64,000 nucleotides of DNA, taken from NCBI GenBank assembly GCA_016931225.1, contig JAFGFE010000012.1:43526-107525 (forward strand). Reading direction: 5' to 3'. Position 1 is the first letter of the stretch. The number at the start of each line of letters is the position of its first letter. This DNA comes from Candidatus Zymogenaceae bacterium (GTDB lineage: Bacteria; Desulfobacterota; Zymogenia; Zymogenales; Zymogenaceae). Under the pieces are notes generated by a model. That model searched no databases. It was given only the letters and a program-made list of their open reading frames with translations, and was not told the DNA's origin. The translations under genes and the position numbers were made by a program. Below, piece by piece: positions 1 to 9,868 of this stretch.

Positions 1-370
1 GCTCCGTGGCCCTGGAGTCGCCGATTTTCCCCAGGGCTAATACGGCAGTGCGTCTAATATTATCATTGTCATCCTGTAACATCAGGATGAGCGGGTCCAC
101 GGCCCGGGGATCGCCGATCTCTCCCAGGGCCCAGACTGCATACATACGAACGTCATCATTCTTATCTTCCAGCGCACAGATGAGCGGTTCTGTGGCAAGA
201 GGATCGCCCAATTCCCCCAATGTCCGAGTCGCTTCGATTCTTTTCTGTGGATTCATGCTGTCAAGCATTCGGATGGCGTTGTCATCCGTCACGTCCAGCT
301 CGCACGAGGAGATGAACACTGCCGTGCATATGAGAATCACCGTGACGGTAACAATGCATTTCTTTTTCAT
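1..370 (-). CDS. HEAT-repeat lipoprotein, C-terminus beyond window
   Basis: The reading frame runs from an ATG at 370 leftwards off the window edge without a stop (at least 123 codons). The N-terminus is a lipoprotein signal: charged start (MKKK), hydrophobic stretch, then a lipobox ending ISSC, so it should be lipid-anchored outside the inner membrane. After it come repeated units of the type 'ALGEIGDPRAVDPLI', the pattern of HEAT/PBS-lyase helical repeats used for protein binding. A good ribosome site (CAGGAG) lies about 7 nt before the ATG. The partner is unknown. The repeat fold is confident; the role is not. Confidence 0.8.
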   Translation of the reverse strand, partial: MKKKCIVTVTVILICTAVFISSCELDVTDDNAIRMLDSMNPQKRIEATRTLGELGDPLATEPLICALEDKNDDVRMYAVWALGEIGDPRAVDPLILMLQDDNDNIRRTAVLALGKIGDSRATE

Positions 371-544
371 GATGTGCTCCTGATTGAAAAAATTGGCACT
401 CATCCTGTTGAAAGAATGTATCCCAAATGTGAAGAAAATTCAATAACAACTATAGTAGTTTTTTAAATATTTAAAGATATAAAGCGGGAGTAAAAAATAT
501 TCGCCCCGACATTTTATTTTCATTGCGTAGCAGAGAATTTATCC

Positions 545-571
545 TTGACGGTGGAGCGTAACTCGTATAAA
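545..571 (+). promoter_or_regulatory. Possible promoter of the 651 gene
   Basis: TTGACG at 545-550 and TATAAA at 566-571 are separated by only 15 nt, shorter than ideal. The expected transcript start near 578 lies before the gene at 651. The rest of the 371-650 gap is A+T-rich and shows no gene. Confidence 0.35.
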
Positions 572-650
572 GTTAGGCACAACTAACTAAGTGGATAAGA
601 GTATCTTTCTGATAGAGAGTGTTTTGCGAAATCCAGGAGGGAATTGGGAC

Positions 651-1310
651 ATGAAAGAAGTAAGAGATACGTTTTATTCCAAAAAGAAGATGCTGCGGCT
701 TTTCAACAAGCAGGCTCGTCACTGGCGGAAGGTTCTGCAAGGCCGCTTTAGTGGGGGAGACGTCTCGGATATCATCGATCGCGCCGAGAGAGAGTTCCTC
801 TCGATAGCGTCCCGGCTTCCTGATATCGGCGGCAAATCGAATTTTCTTACCTTTCACATTATCGAGTCCGCCGTGATATTGGCTTACTATAAGGCACTTA
901 AAGCACGAAATATGAATGTGGAGGAGATCGGGGGCATCACCCATGATGTCATCAGGGAGCGCGTTCTTTCCTACCCGTCATTCATGCTCAGATTACGGGG
1001 CGCATACCTGATGTCCGGGTACTGCCAGAAACGGAGAAAACAGCAGGCGGAGAGATCACAACGGAAGACATACCCCGGAGACTGGGTCTATCGTTTCGTG
1101 GAGGGGGACGGGAAAACATTTCATTACGGGATAGATTACACGGAATGTGGGATATGCACGCTCTATGAGTCTGAAAACGCCCGGGAGTTTACCCCGTTTC
1201 TCTGTGACATCGACTATATAACCTTTGACGCGTTCGGGATAGGTTTGCATCGTGCAAAAACACTGGGAAAGGGCGATGATCTGTGCAATTTTCGCTTCAT
1301 GATGAAATAG
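651..1310 (+). CDS. ATC-hydrolase-like protein (L-2-amino-thiazoline-4-carboxylate hydrolase family)
   Basis: A 219-residue soluble protein without signal peptide. The C-terminal half resembles the L-2-amino-thiazoline-4-carboxylate hydrolase family: a Cys-rich patch 'YTECGICTLY' and the ending 'LGKGDDLCNFRF'. Family membership is my recognition of this pattern; members vary and most substrates are unknown. The ATG at 651 is preferred to an in-frame GTG at 591 because AGGAGG lies about 9 nt before it and the GTG has no ribosome site. The gene stands alone and ends before a strong terminator at 1525. Confidence 0.65.
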   Translation: MKEVRDTFYSKKKMLRLFNKQARHWRKVLQGRFSGGDVSDIIDRAEREFLSIASRLPDIGGKSNFLTFHIIESAVILAYYKALKARNMNVEEIGGITHDVIRERVLSYPSFMLRLRGAYLMSGYCQKRRKQQAERSQRKTYPGDWVYRFVEGDGKTFHYGIDYTECGICTLYESENAREFTPFLCDIDYITFDAFGIGLHRAKTLGKGDDLCNFRFMMK

Positions 1311-1524
1311 CCGGCACATGCGCGATGCTCGGGTGATAGGGTGATGTGAACACGGTTAAAACAGTCGAGGCGATGCGACGTCGTCCATCGGTGGCGGGGA
1401 AGGGGGGAGCGCCGCTTCGGACGTACCGGATGGATCGGGAACCGCAATATTGTATTAAATTGTAGTAAATACTCTCGGAGCTACGCAAAAAAGTTGTCTG
1501 AAAAGACGACACGGGTTTGGAAGG

Positions 1525-1551
1525 GAGAGGCGGTCAGCCTCTCTTTTTTTT
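1525..1551 (+). terminator. Rho-independent terminator
   Basis: Perfect 7-bp stem GAGAGGC / GCCTCTC (1525-1531 and 1537-1543) with a 5-nt loop, then a run of T. It ends the 651-1310 transcript. In the other direction there is no T run, so it is not clearly a terminator for hisD. Confidence 0.85.
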
Positions 1552-1586
1552 ATAAGGGTATGATATTGAAAAGGTGGACGGGGTGG

Positions 1587-2891
1587 CTATTCTGTGGAGT
1601 CTTTTTTGATGCGCAACTCGACCGCCCGGGCGTGGGCACTCAATCCCTCCAGCCGGGCGAAGTCCCGGGAAATCCTCCCAACGGCGTTGACGCCCTTCTC
1701 GCTCATTTCGATGACGCTCATGCGGGTGACGAAGTCATACACCCCCAAAGGCGAGGAAAATCGGGCGGTCCCCCCGGTGGGGAGCACGTGATTGGGTCCG
1801 GCGGCGTAGTCCCCCACCGTCTCCGGGGTGTGGTGCCCCAGAAAGATTGAGCCCGCCGCGGTGATGTGCTTGAGGAGATCGTCGGGATCTTCGACCATTA
1901 GCTCCAGGTGCTCCGGGGCGATGTCGTTGGAGACGGCCGCCGCCTCAATGAGGTCCCCGGCCACGATCAGCGCGCCGTAGGAGGCGAGGGATTGCCGGGC
2001 GATCTTTTCTCTCTCAAGCGCGGCAAGCTGGGACGAGAGTTCCTCGGCCACGCGGTGGGCGAAGGATTCGTCCGTTGTGATGAGGATCGCCGCCGCCAGG
2101 GGGTCGTGCTCCGCCTGGGAAAGGAGGTCCGCCGCCGCCCAGGCAGGGTTCCCGGTGCCGTCTGCGATGATGAGTATCTCCGACGGCCCCGCGATCATGT
2201 CGATGTTCACTATACCGAAGAGCTGTTTCTTCGCCGTGGCAACAAAGATGTTCCCCGGTCCCACGATGACGTCCGCCCGGGGGACGGGATCGACTCCGAA
2301 GGCCAGGGCCGCCACAGCCTGAGCGCCGCCGATTCTGAACATCCGGTCGACCCCCGCCTCCAGGGCGGCGGCCATGACCGCCGGGTTCAGCATGCCGTCG
2401 GGTGTGGGGTGGACGGCGACGATTTCCTCGACGCCGGCGATCCGGGCGGGGATGACGTTCATGAGCAGCGTGGAAGGGTAGGGCGCCCGGCCTCCGGGGA
2501 CGTACACCCCCGCGCGCTTCACCGGGCGGACGATCTGCCCCAGACGATTGCCCAGAGCGTCTGTGTATTCGAATCCCTCAAACTTCTGCTTTTCGTGAAA
2601 GGACCGGATACGGTCCGCAGCGGCTGAGATGATGTCCCTCGCCTCTTTCGGGAGCGTATCGGCGGATTTTTTCATGTCGGCGGGAGCGATCTCCATCGTC
2701 TCTGGCGTCAGGAGAACGCCGTCGAATTGCTCGGTGTACCTGATGACCGCGCTAACGCCCGTGGTTCTGACGTCCTTGATGATGGTCGCCACGCCCGCCT
2801 CGATCTCCGGCGGGATCGTCTCCCCCCGGCGGACGATGGCGGCGATCTTCCGGGGAAAATCGGCGTCCGATGTCCTGATGATCTCAATCAT
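1587..2891 (-). CDS. hisD: Histidinol dehydrogenase
   Basis: Catalyses the last two steps of histidine biosynthesis, L-histidinol to L-histidine with two NAD+, in the cytoplasm. The family hallmarks are present: 'VPGGRAPYPSTLLMNVIPA', the Gln/His pair in 'SQAEHDPLA', 'APEHLEL', the 'GDYAAGPNHVLPTGG' motif, and the last zinc-binding His in 'LSAHARAVE'. The frame is open upstream, but homologous sequence begins at MIEIIRT, so the ATG at 2891 is chosen (434 aa, normal length). It overlaps the murA stop by 8 bp and is the last gene of a minus-strand operon. No other his gene is in the window. Confidence 0.96.
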   Translation of the reverse strand: MIEIIRTSDADFPRKIAAIVRRGETIPPEIEAGVATIIKDVRTTGVSAVIRYTEQFDGVLLTPETMEIAPADMKKSADTLPKEARDIISAAADRIRSFHEKQKFEGFEYTDALGNRLGQIVRPVKRAGVYVPGGRAPYPSTLLMNVIPARIAGVEEIVAVHPTPDGMLNPAVMAAALEAGVDRMFRIGGAQAVAALAFGVDPVPRADVIVGPGNIFVATAKKQLFGIVNIDMIAGPSEILIIADGTGNPAWAAADLLSQAEHDPLAAAILITTDESFAHRVAEELSSQLAALEREKIARQSLASYGALIVAGDLIEAAAVSNDIAPEHLELMVEDPDDLLKHITAAGSIFLGHHTPETVGDYAAGPNHVLPTGGTARFSSPLGVYDFVTRMSVIEMSEKGVNAVGRISRDFARLEGLSAHARAVELRIKKDSTE

Positions 2892-4146
2892 CCTGTCTGG
2901 TCCGTTCGATGTCCGCGCCCATGGAAGAAAGCTTTTTTTCGATCCGCTCGTATCCCCTGTCGAGGTGATAAATCCGGTAGACCTCGGTGGTGTTTTCCGC
3001 GGCAAGCCCGGCGAGGATCAGGGCCGCGCTGTTTCTGAGGTCGGACGACATCACTTTCGCGCCCGAGAGCTTTTTCACGCCCCGGATGACCGCCGTGCGC
3101 CCGTCGATGGAGATGTCGGCCCCCAGTCGGACGAGCTCGGGAATATGGGCGAAACGCTGTTCAAAGATGTTTTCGGTGATGATGCTGGTGCCCGACGCCA
3201 GGGAGAGAAACGATGTAAACGGCGCCTGGAGATCCGTGGGAAAGCCGGGATAGGGGAGGGTCTGAAAATCCGTACTCTGGGGGCGCCTGGGTCCGGAAAC
3301 CCTCATGCCCTCAGGCGACTCCTTGAGCTTCACCCCGCACTCCTTCAATTTTTCCTCCACCGCCGTCAGGATGCCGAAGGGGTAGTTATAAATCTGCGCG
3401 TCCCCGCCGGTGATCGCCGCGGCGAGGAGAAAGGTGCCCGCCTCGATGCGGTCCGGGATAATGGTGTGATCGATGGGTGAGAGGGATTCGACACCCTGGA
3501 TGTGAATGGTCTCATCGCCGGCGCCCTCTATGACCGCCCCCATGTTGGAGAGCGCTCGAGCCAGGTCGATGATCTCCGGCTCCCGGGCGGCGTTTTCGAT
3601 CACCGTCTCGCCCTTCGCGGCGGCGGCGGCCATCATGACGTTTTCGGTGGCCCCCACCGTGGGGAAGTCGAAGACGACGCGGTTTCCCCTGAGGCGTTTC
3701 GCCTCGGCGATGACGATGCCGTGTTCCTCGGTAATGGAGACCCCCAGGGCGGTGAAGCCCTTCAGGTGCTGATCCACCGGCCTGACGCCCAGCATGCACC
3801 CGCCGGGAAGCGAGACCCGCGCCTGCCGAAACCGGGCGATAAGGGCACCCATGACCAGAAACGACGCCCGCATCTTTCTGACCAGCTCCCAGGACGCCTC
3901 GTGGCTCGTGATGGGCCCGCTGTCCACCGCCAGAGCGTCTGCATCCTCGCGTACATCCGCCCCCAGCGCCTCAAGCAGGCTTTTTGTGGTGTGAATATCC
4001 ATCAGGTCCGGGACCGACCGATAAAGAGATGTCCCCGGCGCCATGATCGAGGAGATAATGACCGGTAAAGCGGCGTTTTTCGAGCCGCTGATGGTGACGC
4101 TGCCCGTAAGGGGCGTTCCCCCGCGGATAACCATTTTTTCCAGCAT
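2884..4146 (-). CDS. murA: UDP-N-acetylglucosamine 1-carboxyvinyltransferase
   Basis: First committed step of peptidoglycan synthesis: enolpyruvyl transfer from PEP to UDP-GlcNAc in the cytoplasm. The 420-residue length is standard. The N-terminal 'SGSKNAALPV' carries the active-site Lys, and 'LPGGCMLGVRPVDQHL' carries the catalytic Cys that fosfomycin attacks, so this enzyme is of the Cys (sensitive) type. It lies 13 bp downstream of prmC and overlaps hisD by 8 bp, an arrangement found in many deltaproteobacteria. Confidence 0.97.
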   Translation of the reverse strand: MLEKMVIRGGTPLTGSVTISGSKNAALPVIISSIMAPGTSLYRSVPDLMDIHTTKSLLEALGADVREDADALAVDSGPITSHEASWELVRKMRASFLVMGALIARFRQARVSLPGGCMLGVRPVDQHLKGFTALGVSITEEHGIVIAEAKRLRGNRVVFDFPTVGATENVMMAAAAAKGETVIENAAREPEIIDLARALSNMGAVIEGAGDETIHIQGVESLSPIDHTIIPDRIEAGTFLLAAAITGGDAQIYNYPFGILTAVEEKLKECGVKLKESPEGMRVSGPRRPQSTDFQTLPYPGFPTDLQAPFTSFLSLASGTSIITENIFEQRFAHIPELVRLGADISIDGRTAVIRGVKKLSGAKVMSSDLRNSAALILAGLAAENTTEVYRIYHLDRGYERIEKKLSSMGADIERTRQDD

Positions 4147-4159
4147 ACGGTGTCCCTTT

Positions 4160-5107
4160 CTATACCCGCCGCGCTACCACAACCCTGGGGTGACCGGCGT
4201 AATCCTGTGTTACGTGGCTTACCTCCATGTGTTCGACCTCATCACAGAGTCGAATCACCGCTTCCTTTTGTGCGGCGCCGATTTCAATGATGAGACACCC
4301 GTTTTCACGCAAATGTTCCGGCGCGCCGGCGACCAGAGGCGCGATAACGCCAAGCCCGTCGGGGCCGCCGGCCAGGGCGACGCGAGGCTCGTTCTTGACC
4401 TCCGGGGGGAGCAGCTCCATTTCGGTATCGGTCAGATAGGGCGGATTGGAGACGATCAGATCGAATGTGTGTCCCGCGACGGGCTCGTACAGGTCTCCCC
4501 GCCTGAGCGTCACCCGTCTGAAGACGTCATGCAATTCACAGTTCTTCCTCGTCACCTTCAGCGCATCCTCCGATACGTCGGTTGCGATGATATCACCGGC
4601 ATCGAGGGATGAGGCGAGGGTGACGGCCACGGCCCCGGACCCGGTCCCGATTTCAAGAATGGAGGGTTCTGTAAGGTTCTTCATGCGAATATCCATGAGT
4701 GATTCGCTTACGAGAAACTCCGTTTCGGGGCGGGGAATGAGCACCGATTCGTTCACGATGAAGTTGAGCGAGTGAAACTCTTTGATCCCCGTAATGTAGG
4801 CGGCCGGGACGCCCGATCCGCGACGGAGGATCGGGGTGACGATGGTTTTATATTCTTTTCCGGTCAGGGGACGATCATGGTTGAGGTAGAGATCGAGGCG
4901 TCGGTATCCCAGGACATGGGCGATAAGGATTTCCGCATCAAGACGCGGCGACGGGACATTGCAGGAGTGGAGGTGCTGAGTCGCCCGGATGATCGCCTCT
5001 TTGAGGGTTTTGGGCAATCGCCGGGCGTCGGGAGTGTCGTCGCCGTGTGCTTCCATCGATTCGGCGGCGATATCCGGTTTCTCGGCCGGGAAAGGGGGTG
5101 TTGTCAT
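4160..5107 (-). CDS. prmC: Peptide chain release factor N5-glutamine methyltransferase
   Basis: Methylates the Gln of the GGQ motif in release factors using SAM. It shows an N-terminal helical domain, a SAM-binding '[11 protein letters not shown]' motif and the catalytic 'SNPPY' motif. The 315 residues include about 35 extra Asp/Glu-rich residues at the N-terminus before the conserved 'LKEAIIRAT'. The start is set by a 4-bp ATGA overlap with the prfA stop, which implies translational coupling to its own substrate gene. Confidence 0.95.
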   Translation of the reverse strand: MTTPPFPAEKPDIAAESMEAHGDDTPDARRLPKTLKEAIIRATQHLHSCNVPSPRLDAEILIAHVLGYRRLDLYLNHDRPLTGKEYKTIVTPILRRGSGVPAAYITGIKEFHSLNFIVNESVLIPRPETEFLVSESLMDIRMKNLTEPSILEIGTGSGAVAVTLASSLDAGDIIATDVSEDALKVTRKNCELHDVFRRVTLRRGDLYEPVAGHTFDLIVSNPPYLTDTEMELLPPEVKNEPRVALAGGPDGLGVIAPLVAGAPEHLRENGCLIIEIGAAQKEAVIRLCDEVEHMEVSHVTQDYAGHPRVVVARRV

Positions 5108-6171
5108 GATGCCTGGCTCTTGAGGGCCTCCGCCTGATAATAGGTGGTCAGGGCGTCGATGAGTTCATCGATGTAACCGAGGAGTATCGAATCGAGCTTG
5201 TGCATGGTCAGGCCGATCCGGTGATCCGTTACCCGTCCCTGGGGGTAATTATATGTCCTGATTCTTTCAGACCGGTCCCCCGTCCCGACCTGACTTTTTC
5301 TCGCCTCGGATATTTCGTTCTGCTGTTTCTGGGTTTCAAGGTCGAGGAGCCTCGCCTTGAGGACCCGGAGCGCCTTCGTCTTGTTTTTGTGCTGGGACTT
5401 TTCATCCTGGCAGGTGACCACCAGTCCCGTAGGGATGTGCGTAATGCGCACGGCGCTGTCCGTGGTGTTGACCGATTGGCCGCCGTGACCGGTGGACCGG
5501 TAGGTGTCGATGCGTAAATCGTTGGAATCGATATCCACCTCGATATCGTCGGCTTCGGGAAGAATCGCCACGGTGACGGTGGAGGTGTGAATGCGCCCCT
5601 GGGCCTCGGTTTCCGGCACCCGCTGAACCCGATGTACGCCGCTCTCGTATTTCAGGCGGCTGTAGGCACCGTTCCCTTGGATGGATGCGATAACCTCCTT
5701 GAATCCCCCCACGCCGGTGCTGTTTTCGCTGATGATCTCCACCTTCCACCTGTTGTTCTCGGCGTAGCGGCTGTACATGCGGAAGAGGTCGGCGGCGAAC
5801 AGGGCCGCCTCGTCGCCCCCCGCGCCGCCCCGGATTTCCAGGAATATATTCTTGGTGTCGTTGGGGTCCGTGGGGAGTAAAAGGAGCTTGAGTTTTTGCT
5901 CGCTCGCATCCTTTTCCGATTCAAGGCGTATAAGCTCCTCCTTGGCCATGGCAACGATGTCGTCGTCGTCATCGGAAAAGAGGGTTTTATTGTCATCGAT
6001 CTGGCGCGTGATATCCCGATAGCGTCGAAATTCCTCCACGATCGGCTCCAGGTCGGCGTGTTCCTTGGTGAGTGATACGTACCGTTCCTGATCGGAAATG
6101 GTATCGGGATCGGATATCAGCCGTACCACTTCCTCGTAGCGATGTTCGATATCGTCAAGTTTACTGAACAT
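5104..6171 (-). CDS. prfA: Peptide chain release factor 1
   Basis: Reads UAA and UAG and triggers peptide release. The GGQ motif is in '[17 protein letters not shown]', and the codon-recognition P-x-T motif appears as PET in '[14 protein letters not shown]', a common RF1 variant. Length 355 aa is standard. It overlaps the DUF1385 gene upstream by 11 bp and prmC downstream by 4 bp, so the three are co-translated. Confidence 0.97.
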   Translation of the reverse strand: MFSKLDDIEHRYEEVVRLISDPDTISDQERYVSLTKEHADLEPIVEEFRRYRDITRQIDDNKTLFSDDDDDIVAMAKEELIRLESEKDASEQKLKLLLLPTDPNDTKNIFLEIRGGAGGDEAALFAADLFRMYSRYAENNRWKVEIISENSTGVGGFKEVIASIQGNGAYSRLKYESGVHRVQRVPETEAQGRIHTSTVTVAILPEADDIEVDIDSNDLRIDTYRSTGHGGQSVNTTDSAVRITHIPTGLVVTCQDEKSQHKNKTKALRVLKARLLDLETQKQQNEISEARKSQVGTGDRSERIRTYNYPQGRVTDHRIGLTMHKLDSILLGYIDELIDALTTYYQAEALKSQAS

Positions 6172-7138
6172 GATCCGTGCCGTCCGTGCATGATGGGGCC
6201 GCCCCGGTGCCGTTTTGTCGTTCTTCCATCAAAAGAGCCGTGCTCAGGGCCGCCAGGGCCACCTCCAGCTGATCGTCGGAGGGCTCCCGGGTGGTGATGC
6301 GCTGGAGCCAGACTCCGGGAAGGGACATGGCCTGAAGCAGCCGGTTGTCCCTTTTCTCACCGGCCAGGCGGATCATCTCGTATGAGATGCCGGCGATGGG
6401 TATGAGGAGCGGGATCTTGATGAGCACATAAATCAGGTTCTTGACGAGCTTGGAGAGATTCTGAAGCTCGGGCATCAGGGGAAAGATCACGGCGAACATC
6501 ACGATGCTGACCAGGAGCACAATCAGGATGAAAGACGTGCCGCAGCGGGGATGTTTCGTGGTATATTTTCTTGCGTTGTCCACGGTCAGCTCTTCTCCCG
6601 CCTCGTAGGCGAAGATGGATTTGTGCTCGGCGCCGTGGTACATGAATACCCTTCGAATATCCGGCATCAGGGAGATGACCATCAAGTAGATGACGAATAT
6701 CATAACCTTGATGACGCCGTCTATCAGGTGAAACCAGAAGCTCTCGATGCCGATTTCCAGGGGTATGATTCGATCCATGTACGCGGTTGCGAGATGGGGA
6801 AGCACCACGAACAGAAACACGCCGAAGGCTAAAGAAAAGACGATGGTCAGCGCCATCATCCACGGTGATATGTCCCCATCGCCGTCCTCTTCCTCTGCGG
6901 CCTCGTTGGCGGAGTACGTCAGGGCCGTCATGCCGTGTACCAGGGATTCAAAGAGAATCACCACACCGCGAAACAGCGGTTTTTTGAGTACCGGGAAGGT
7001 CTCGGCGATGGAATTGACCGGATCTTCCTTGACCTTGATGCTTCCGTCGGACTTGCGCACCGCAACCGTCAGACTCTTCGGGGCGCGCATCATCACGCCC
7101 TCGATCACCGCCTGACCGCCCACTCTGATTTTATCCAT
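6161..7138 (-). CDS. DUF1385 (YqhQ-type) membrane protein
   Basis: Contains the DUF1385 signatures: N-terminal '[13 protein letters not shown]', central '[19 protein letters not shown]' and 'HPRCGTSF', with four or so hydrophobic membrane segments between residues 85 and 255. It sits between rpmE and prfA, the usual place for this family in deltaproteobacteria and Firmicutes. The biochemical role is unknown. A hydrophilic C-terminal tail of about 60 residues follows the last membrane segment. Confidence 0.9.
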   Translation of the reverse strand: MDKIRVGGQAVIEGVMMRAPKSLTVAVRKSDGSIKVKEDPVNSIAETFPVLKKPLFRGVVILFESLVHGMTALTYSANEAAEEEDGDGDISPWMMALTIVFSLAFGVFLFVVLPHLATAYMDRIIPLEIGIESFWFHLIDGVIKVMIFVIYLMVISLMPDIRRVFMYHGAEHKSIFAYEAGEELTVDNARKYTTKHPRCGTSFILIVLLVSIVMFAVIFPLMPELQNLSKLVKNLIYVLIKIPLLIPIAGISYEMIRLAGEKRDNRLLQAMSLPGVWLQRITTREPSDDQLEVALAALSTALLMEERQNGTGAAPSCTDGTDHVQ

Positions 7139-7144
7139 AGGTGG

Positions 7145-7363
7145 TTACTGCTTTTTCTGGGTCTGTACGTTTGCGTATTTCTTTCGGAATTTTTCAACGC
7201 GTCCCGCCGTGTCGACCATCTTCTGCTTTCCGGTGAAGAAGGGGTGGCACTGGGAGCAGATTTCCACATGGATCTTCGGCTTGGTGGACCTGGTCTTGAT
7301 CTCGCTGCCGCAGGCACACGTGATGACCGCGTCGGTATATTCGGGATGGATGTCCTTTTTCAT
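7145..7363 (-). CDS. rpmE: 50S ribosomal protein L31, zinc-binding type
   Basis: A 72-residue protein beginning MKKDIHPEY with the conserved '[21 protein letters not shown]'. The Cys set (CxC near residue 16 and CxxC near residue 36) marks the zinc-containing paralog. A GGAG ribosome site precedes the ATG. It lies downstream of rho with a terminator between them, and 6 bp upstream of the DUF1385 gene. Confidence 0.97.
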   Translation of the reverse strand: MKKDIHPEYTDAVITCACGSEIKTRSTKPKIHVEICSQCHPFFTGKQKMVDTAGRVEKFRKKYANVQTQKKQ

Positions 7364-7408
7364 GGTCTGTTCGCTCCGTTGGATTGAGTTTGCCGTTGTA
7401 TCGCCTAC

Positions 7409-7435
7409 GAAAAACCCCCTGTTTTCATCGGGGGC
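7409..7435 (-). terminator. Terminator between rho and rpmE
   Basis: On the minus strand CCCCC (7434-7430), a 10-nt loop and GGGGG (7419-7415) are followed by TTTTT. It lies 29 bp after the rho stop. The stem is short, so read-through into rpmE is likely; I found no good promoter between it and rpmE. Confidence 0.6.
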
Positions 7436-7463
7436 GTAACGCAGTTATCTCTATATTATAACT

Positions 7464-8759
7464 CTATTGATTCATATTTGCCAGAAAATCCGCATTAGAT
7501 TCCGCGCCCTGGATTTTATCGAGGATAAACTCCATGGAGTCGATGGGGCTCAGCGGAGACAGGAGCTTTCTGAGTATCCACATGCGGTTGAGGGTCGCCT
7601 GGTCCATCAGGAGTTCCTCTTTCCTGGTGCCGGATCGGTTGATATCCATGGCCGGGAAGACCCGCTTGTCGGCGAGCTTTCTGTCGAGGTGGATTTCCAT
7701 GTTGCCGGTACCCTTGAATTCCTCGAAGATGACCTCGTCCATGCGGCTGCCGGTGTCGATGAGAGCGGTTGCCATGATGGTCAGGCTTCCGCCGAACTCG
7801 ATGTTCCGGGCTGCGCCGAAGAACCGCTTGGGTTTGTGCAGGGCGTTGGAATCGACGCCGCCGGAGAGGATCTTGCCGCTGGGGGGCACCACGGTGTTGT
7901 ACGCCCTGGCGAGCCGGGTGATGGAATCCAGGAGGATCACCACATCCCGCTTATACTCCACCAGGCGTTTGGCCTTTTCGATGACCATCTCGGCCACCTG
8001 GACGTGCCGGGACGCCGGTTCGTCGAACGTGGAGCTGACCACCTCACCCTTGACGGATCGCTCCATGTCTGTGACCTCTTCCGGGCGCTCATCGATGAGG
8101 AGCACGATGAGGATGATGTCCGGATGGTTCGTGGTGATGGAGTTCGCCATCTCCTGAAGCAGCATGGTTTTCCCGGTCCGGGGCGGGGAGACGATCAGGC
8201 CCCGCTGTCCCTTGCCGATCGGGGTGAAGATATCCATGATGCGCGTCGAGTACCGGTTCTTTTCGTATTCCAGGTTGATTCGCTCTTCCGGGTAAAGGGG
8301 AGTGAGGTTGTCGAACATAATCCTGTCCCGGGAGTGATCCGGGGATTCAGCATTGACCTGTTCCACCTTTAAGAGGGCGAAGTAACGTTCAGATTCCTTG
8401 GGAGACCTGATCTGTCCCGAGATGGTATCGCCGGTGCGCAGGGAGAAGCGGCGAATCTGCGACGGCGATACGTAGATGTCGTCCGGGCCGGGCAGATAGT
8501 TATAGTCCGGCGCCCGGAGAAATCCGAAACCGTCCGGGAGGGTCTCCAGGACGCCCTCGGCATACACCACGCCGTTCTGCTCCGAGTGAGCCTGCAGGAG
8601 GCTGAAGATCAGTTCCTGGCGGGTCATACCGCTGGCGCCCTCGATCTCCAGCTCCTTGGCCATTGTGTGCAGGCCGCTGATGTCCTTTTTCTTCAGGTCG
8701 ACCAGATTTATGATGTCGCTCTGTTCAGTTTCTACAGTAGTGGTGTCGGTTCCGTCCAT
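7464..8759 (-). CDS. rho: Transcription termination factor Rho
   Basis: Hexameric RNA helicase that ends transcription. Order seen: N-terminal Rho helical domain ('[10 protein letters not shown]'), the RNA-binding OSB domain ('[22 protein letters not shown]'), Walker A 'SPPRTGKT', Walker B '[16 protein letters not shown]', and the R-loop region. The frame is open to 8813, but AGAAGG sits just before ATG 8759 and the extra 18 residues look non-conserved, so 8759 is chosen (431 aa). The gene appears to have a long 5' leader. Confidence 0.97.
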   Translation of the reverse strand: MDGTDTTTVETEQSDIINLVDLKKKDISGLHTMAKELEIEGASGMTRQELIFSLLQAHSEQNGVVYAEGVLETLPDGFGFLRAPDYNYLPGPDDIYVSPSQIRRFSLRTGDTISGQIRSPKESERYFALLKVEQVNAESPDHSRDRIMFDNLTPLYPEERINLEYEKNRYSTRIMDIFTPIGKGQRGLIVSPPRTGKTMLLQEMANSITTNHPDIILIVLLIDERPEEVTDMERSVKGEVVSSTFDEPASRHVQVAEMVIEKAKRLVEYKRDVVILLDSITRLARAYNTVVPPSGKILSGGVDSNALHKPKRFFGAARNIEFGGSLTIMATALIDTGSRMDEVIFEEFKGTGNMEIHLDRKLADKRVFPAMDINRSGTRKEELLMDQATLNRMWILRKLLSPLSPIDSMEFILDKIQGAESNADFLANMNQ

Positions 8760-9093
8760 GAAAAACCTTCTCGATTTGTGTTGGTACGCCGAGGCGCCGC
8801 GCGTGCGGTACATCGGAATCAGGGTGTTCCGTCGGCGTGTATTTTAATCTCGATCCGTGGATGGGGATTTCGGATTCGGCGCCGACATGGCAATTTATAT
8901 GTTATTTAGTATAATGGCACACAAGGTATAAGTAGGAATGATGTTGCAGGTCCTTTTAACGTAACGTGGGTGAGAGTATAGGATTTATCGGGAGTTTTAT
9001 CGTTATATACACACAACTATATGAAAACTGAAAAGCATACTGGGTACGGGCGGCTGTTCCGAAACCGCTTTTGAGGTGTGTTCCTCAAGAGGT
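8760..9093 (-). other. Predicted long 5' leader of rho
   Basis: The stretch from the predicted transcript start near 9093 to the rho ATG is about 334 nt and holds no gene. At its very 5' end (9068-9091) is a hairpin, CTCTTGAGG / CCTCAAAAG with a 6-nt loop and one G-U pair. rho is autoregulated through its leader in E. coli; whether that applies here is inference. Confidence 0.45.
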
Positions 9094-9099
9094 GTATGC

Positions 9100-9128
9100 A
9101 CTATAATGTATTTTCCGTATCCTGTCAA
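9100..9128 (-). promoter_or_regulatory. Sigma-70-type promoter of rho
   Basis: On the minus strand TTGACA (9128-9123), a 17-nt spacer and TATAGT (9105-9100). It is a near-perfect match, placed between the small secreted-protein gene and rho and pointing at rho. Confidence 0.7.
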
Positions 9129-9149
9129 GCATTTTTCATCATCGTCGAA

Positions 9150-9584
9150 TTACATTTCATTGGCGGGGGGGGTGGCATCGTCGTCGGCGTCCTCTTCAGG
9201 TAACGTTGTCGGCTCGATGGTCACCTCCCAGCACCCGCTGCCCCACTTTGAATAGATGGTTATATAATATATTCCCGGTCCGGCGAGGGTGAGCAGGTCC
9301 CCGTCCGCCAGGGGCTGGTCGATCAAAAGTTCCTCCGGCTCGTCTCCATACCCCTTGACCCGGAAATCGACGATGCCCTGGGGCCAGTCGAAATCGAGGG
9401 CGACGGCTTCGGTATCTACGAACACTTCGAACGTCGCGGAGGCGCCGCCGCCCCACAGATAGCCGGAGTGACCGCATCCGTTTTCCTGAGAGAGAGCGGG
9501 CATTCCTGCGAGGGAGAGCACAAGCGCACAGAACAGGATCGCCAGGGCCTGTCCGACAGGGTCGCCGAAACGGTATCGATTCAT
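9150..9584 (-). CDS. Small secreted protein of unknown function
   Basis: A 144-residue protein with a Sec signal peptide (hydrophobic stretch ending near 'AGMPALSQ'), then about 100 residues rich in aromatic and beta-strand patterns ('TFEVFVDTEAVALDFDW', 'GPGIYYITIYSKWGSGCWEV'). Two Cys, one near each end of the domain, could form a disulfide. The tail is acidic and low in complexity. This resembles small periplasmic beta-sandwich domains, but I do not recognise a family. ATG 9584 has a GAGG site; an in-frame start at 9638 adds 18 unlikely residues. Confidence 0.7.
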   Translation of the reverse strand: MNRYRFGDPVGQALAILFCALVLSLAGMPALSQENGCGHSGYLWGGGASATFEVFVDTEAVALDFDWPQGIVDFRVKGYGDEPEELLIDQPLADGDLLTLAGPGIYYITIYSKWGSGCWEVTIEPTTLPEEDADDDATPPANEM

Positions 9585-9641
9585 TTTCGCCTCAAAAAAA
9601 GGATACAACGGATGTGAAATAATGCTTGATTCAACCAAATA

Positions 9642-9670
9642 ATTATGAGAAAATTATTCATTTAAGTCAA
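9642..9670 (-). promoter_or_regulatory. Promoter of the secreted-protein gene
   Basis: Minus strand TTGACT (9670-9665), 17-nt spacer, CATAAT (9647-9642), about 58 bp upstream of the ATG at 9584. It is divergent from the yceD promoter. Confidence 0.65.
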
Positions 9671-9702
9671 GGAGTTTCCGCACTTTTCCTCATGCAATTT
9701 TC

Positions 9703-9731
9703 TTGACATCGAAAAGGGCATTGGGTATAAA
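9703..9731 (+). promoter_or_regulatory. Promoter of the yceD-rpmF-fab operon
   Basis: TTGACA (9703-9708), 17-nt spacer, TATAAA (9726-9731). The expected start near 9738 gives a leader of about 130 nt before yceD. This is the only strong plus-strand promoter I see before the long 9.9-20.9 kb gene run. Confidence 0.75.
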
Positions 9732-9868
9732 CGAATCAAGACAGACACCGGGATCGGGGACATGTCTGATTTCACGGGGGGGGGCGGATATGAGGGGAAG
9801 GATAAACGCAGCGTGTATTGTGACGCAGGTGCGGTATTACATTAAACCGCGCGGGATGTGGGGTCGGA

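Noticed and set aside
1311..1524. Short overlapping minus-strand frames between 1214 and 1512
   Set aside because: Arg/Pro/Ser-rich translations without ribosome sites; the region looks non-coding.
8887..8915. Plus-strand ATGGCA-17-TATAAT in the rho leader
   Set aside because: The -35 match is only four of six and no plus-strand gene, small RNA terminator or other supporting signal follows for 900 bp.
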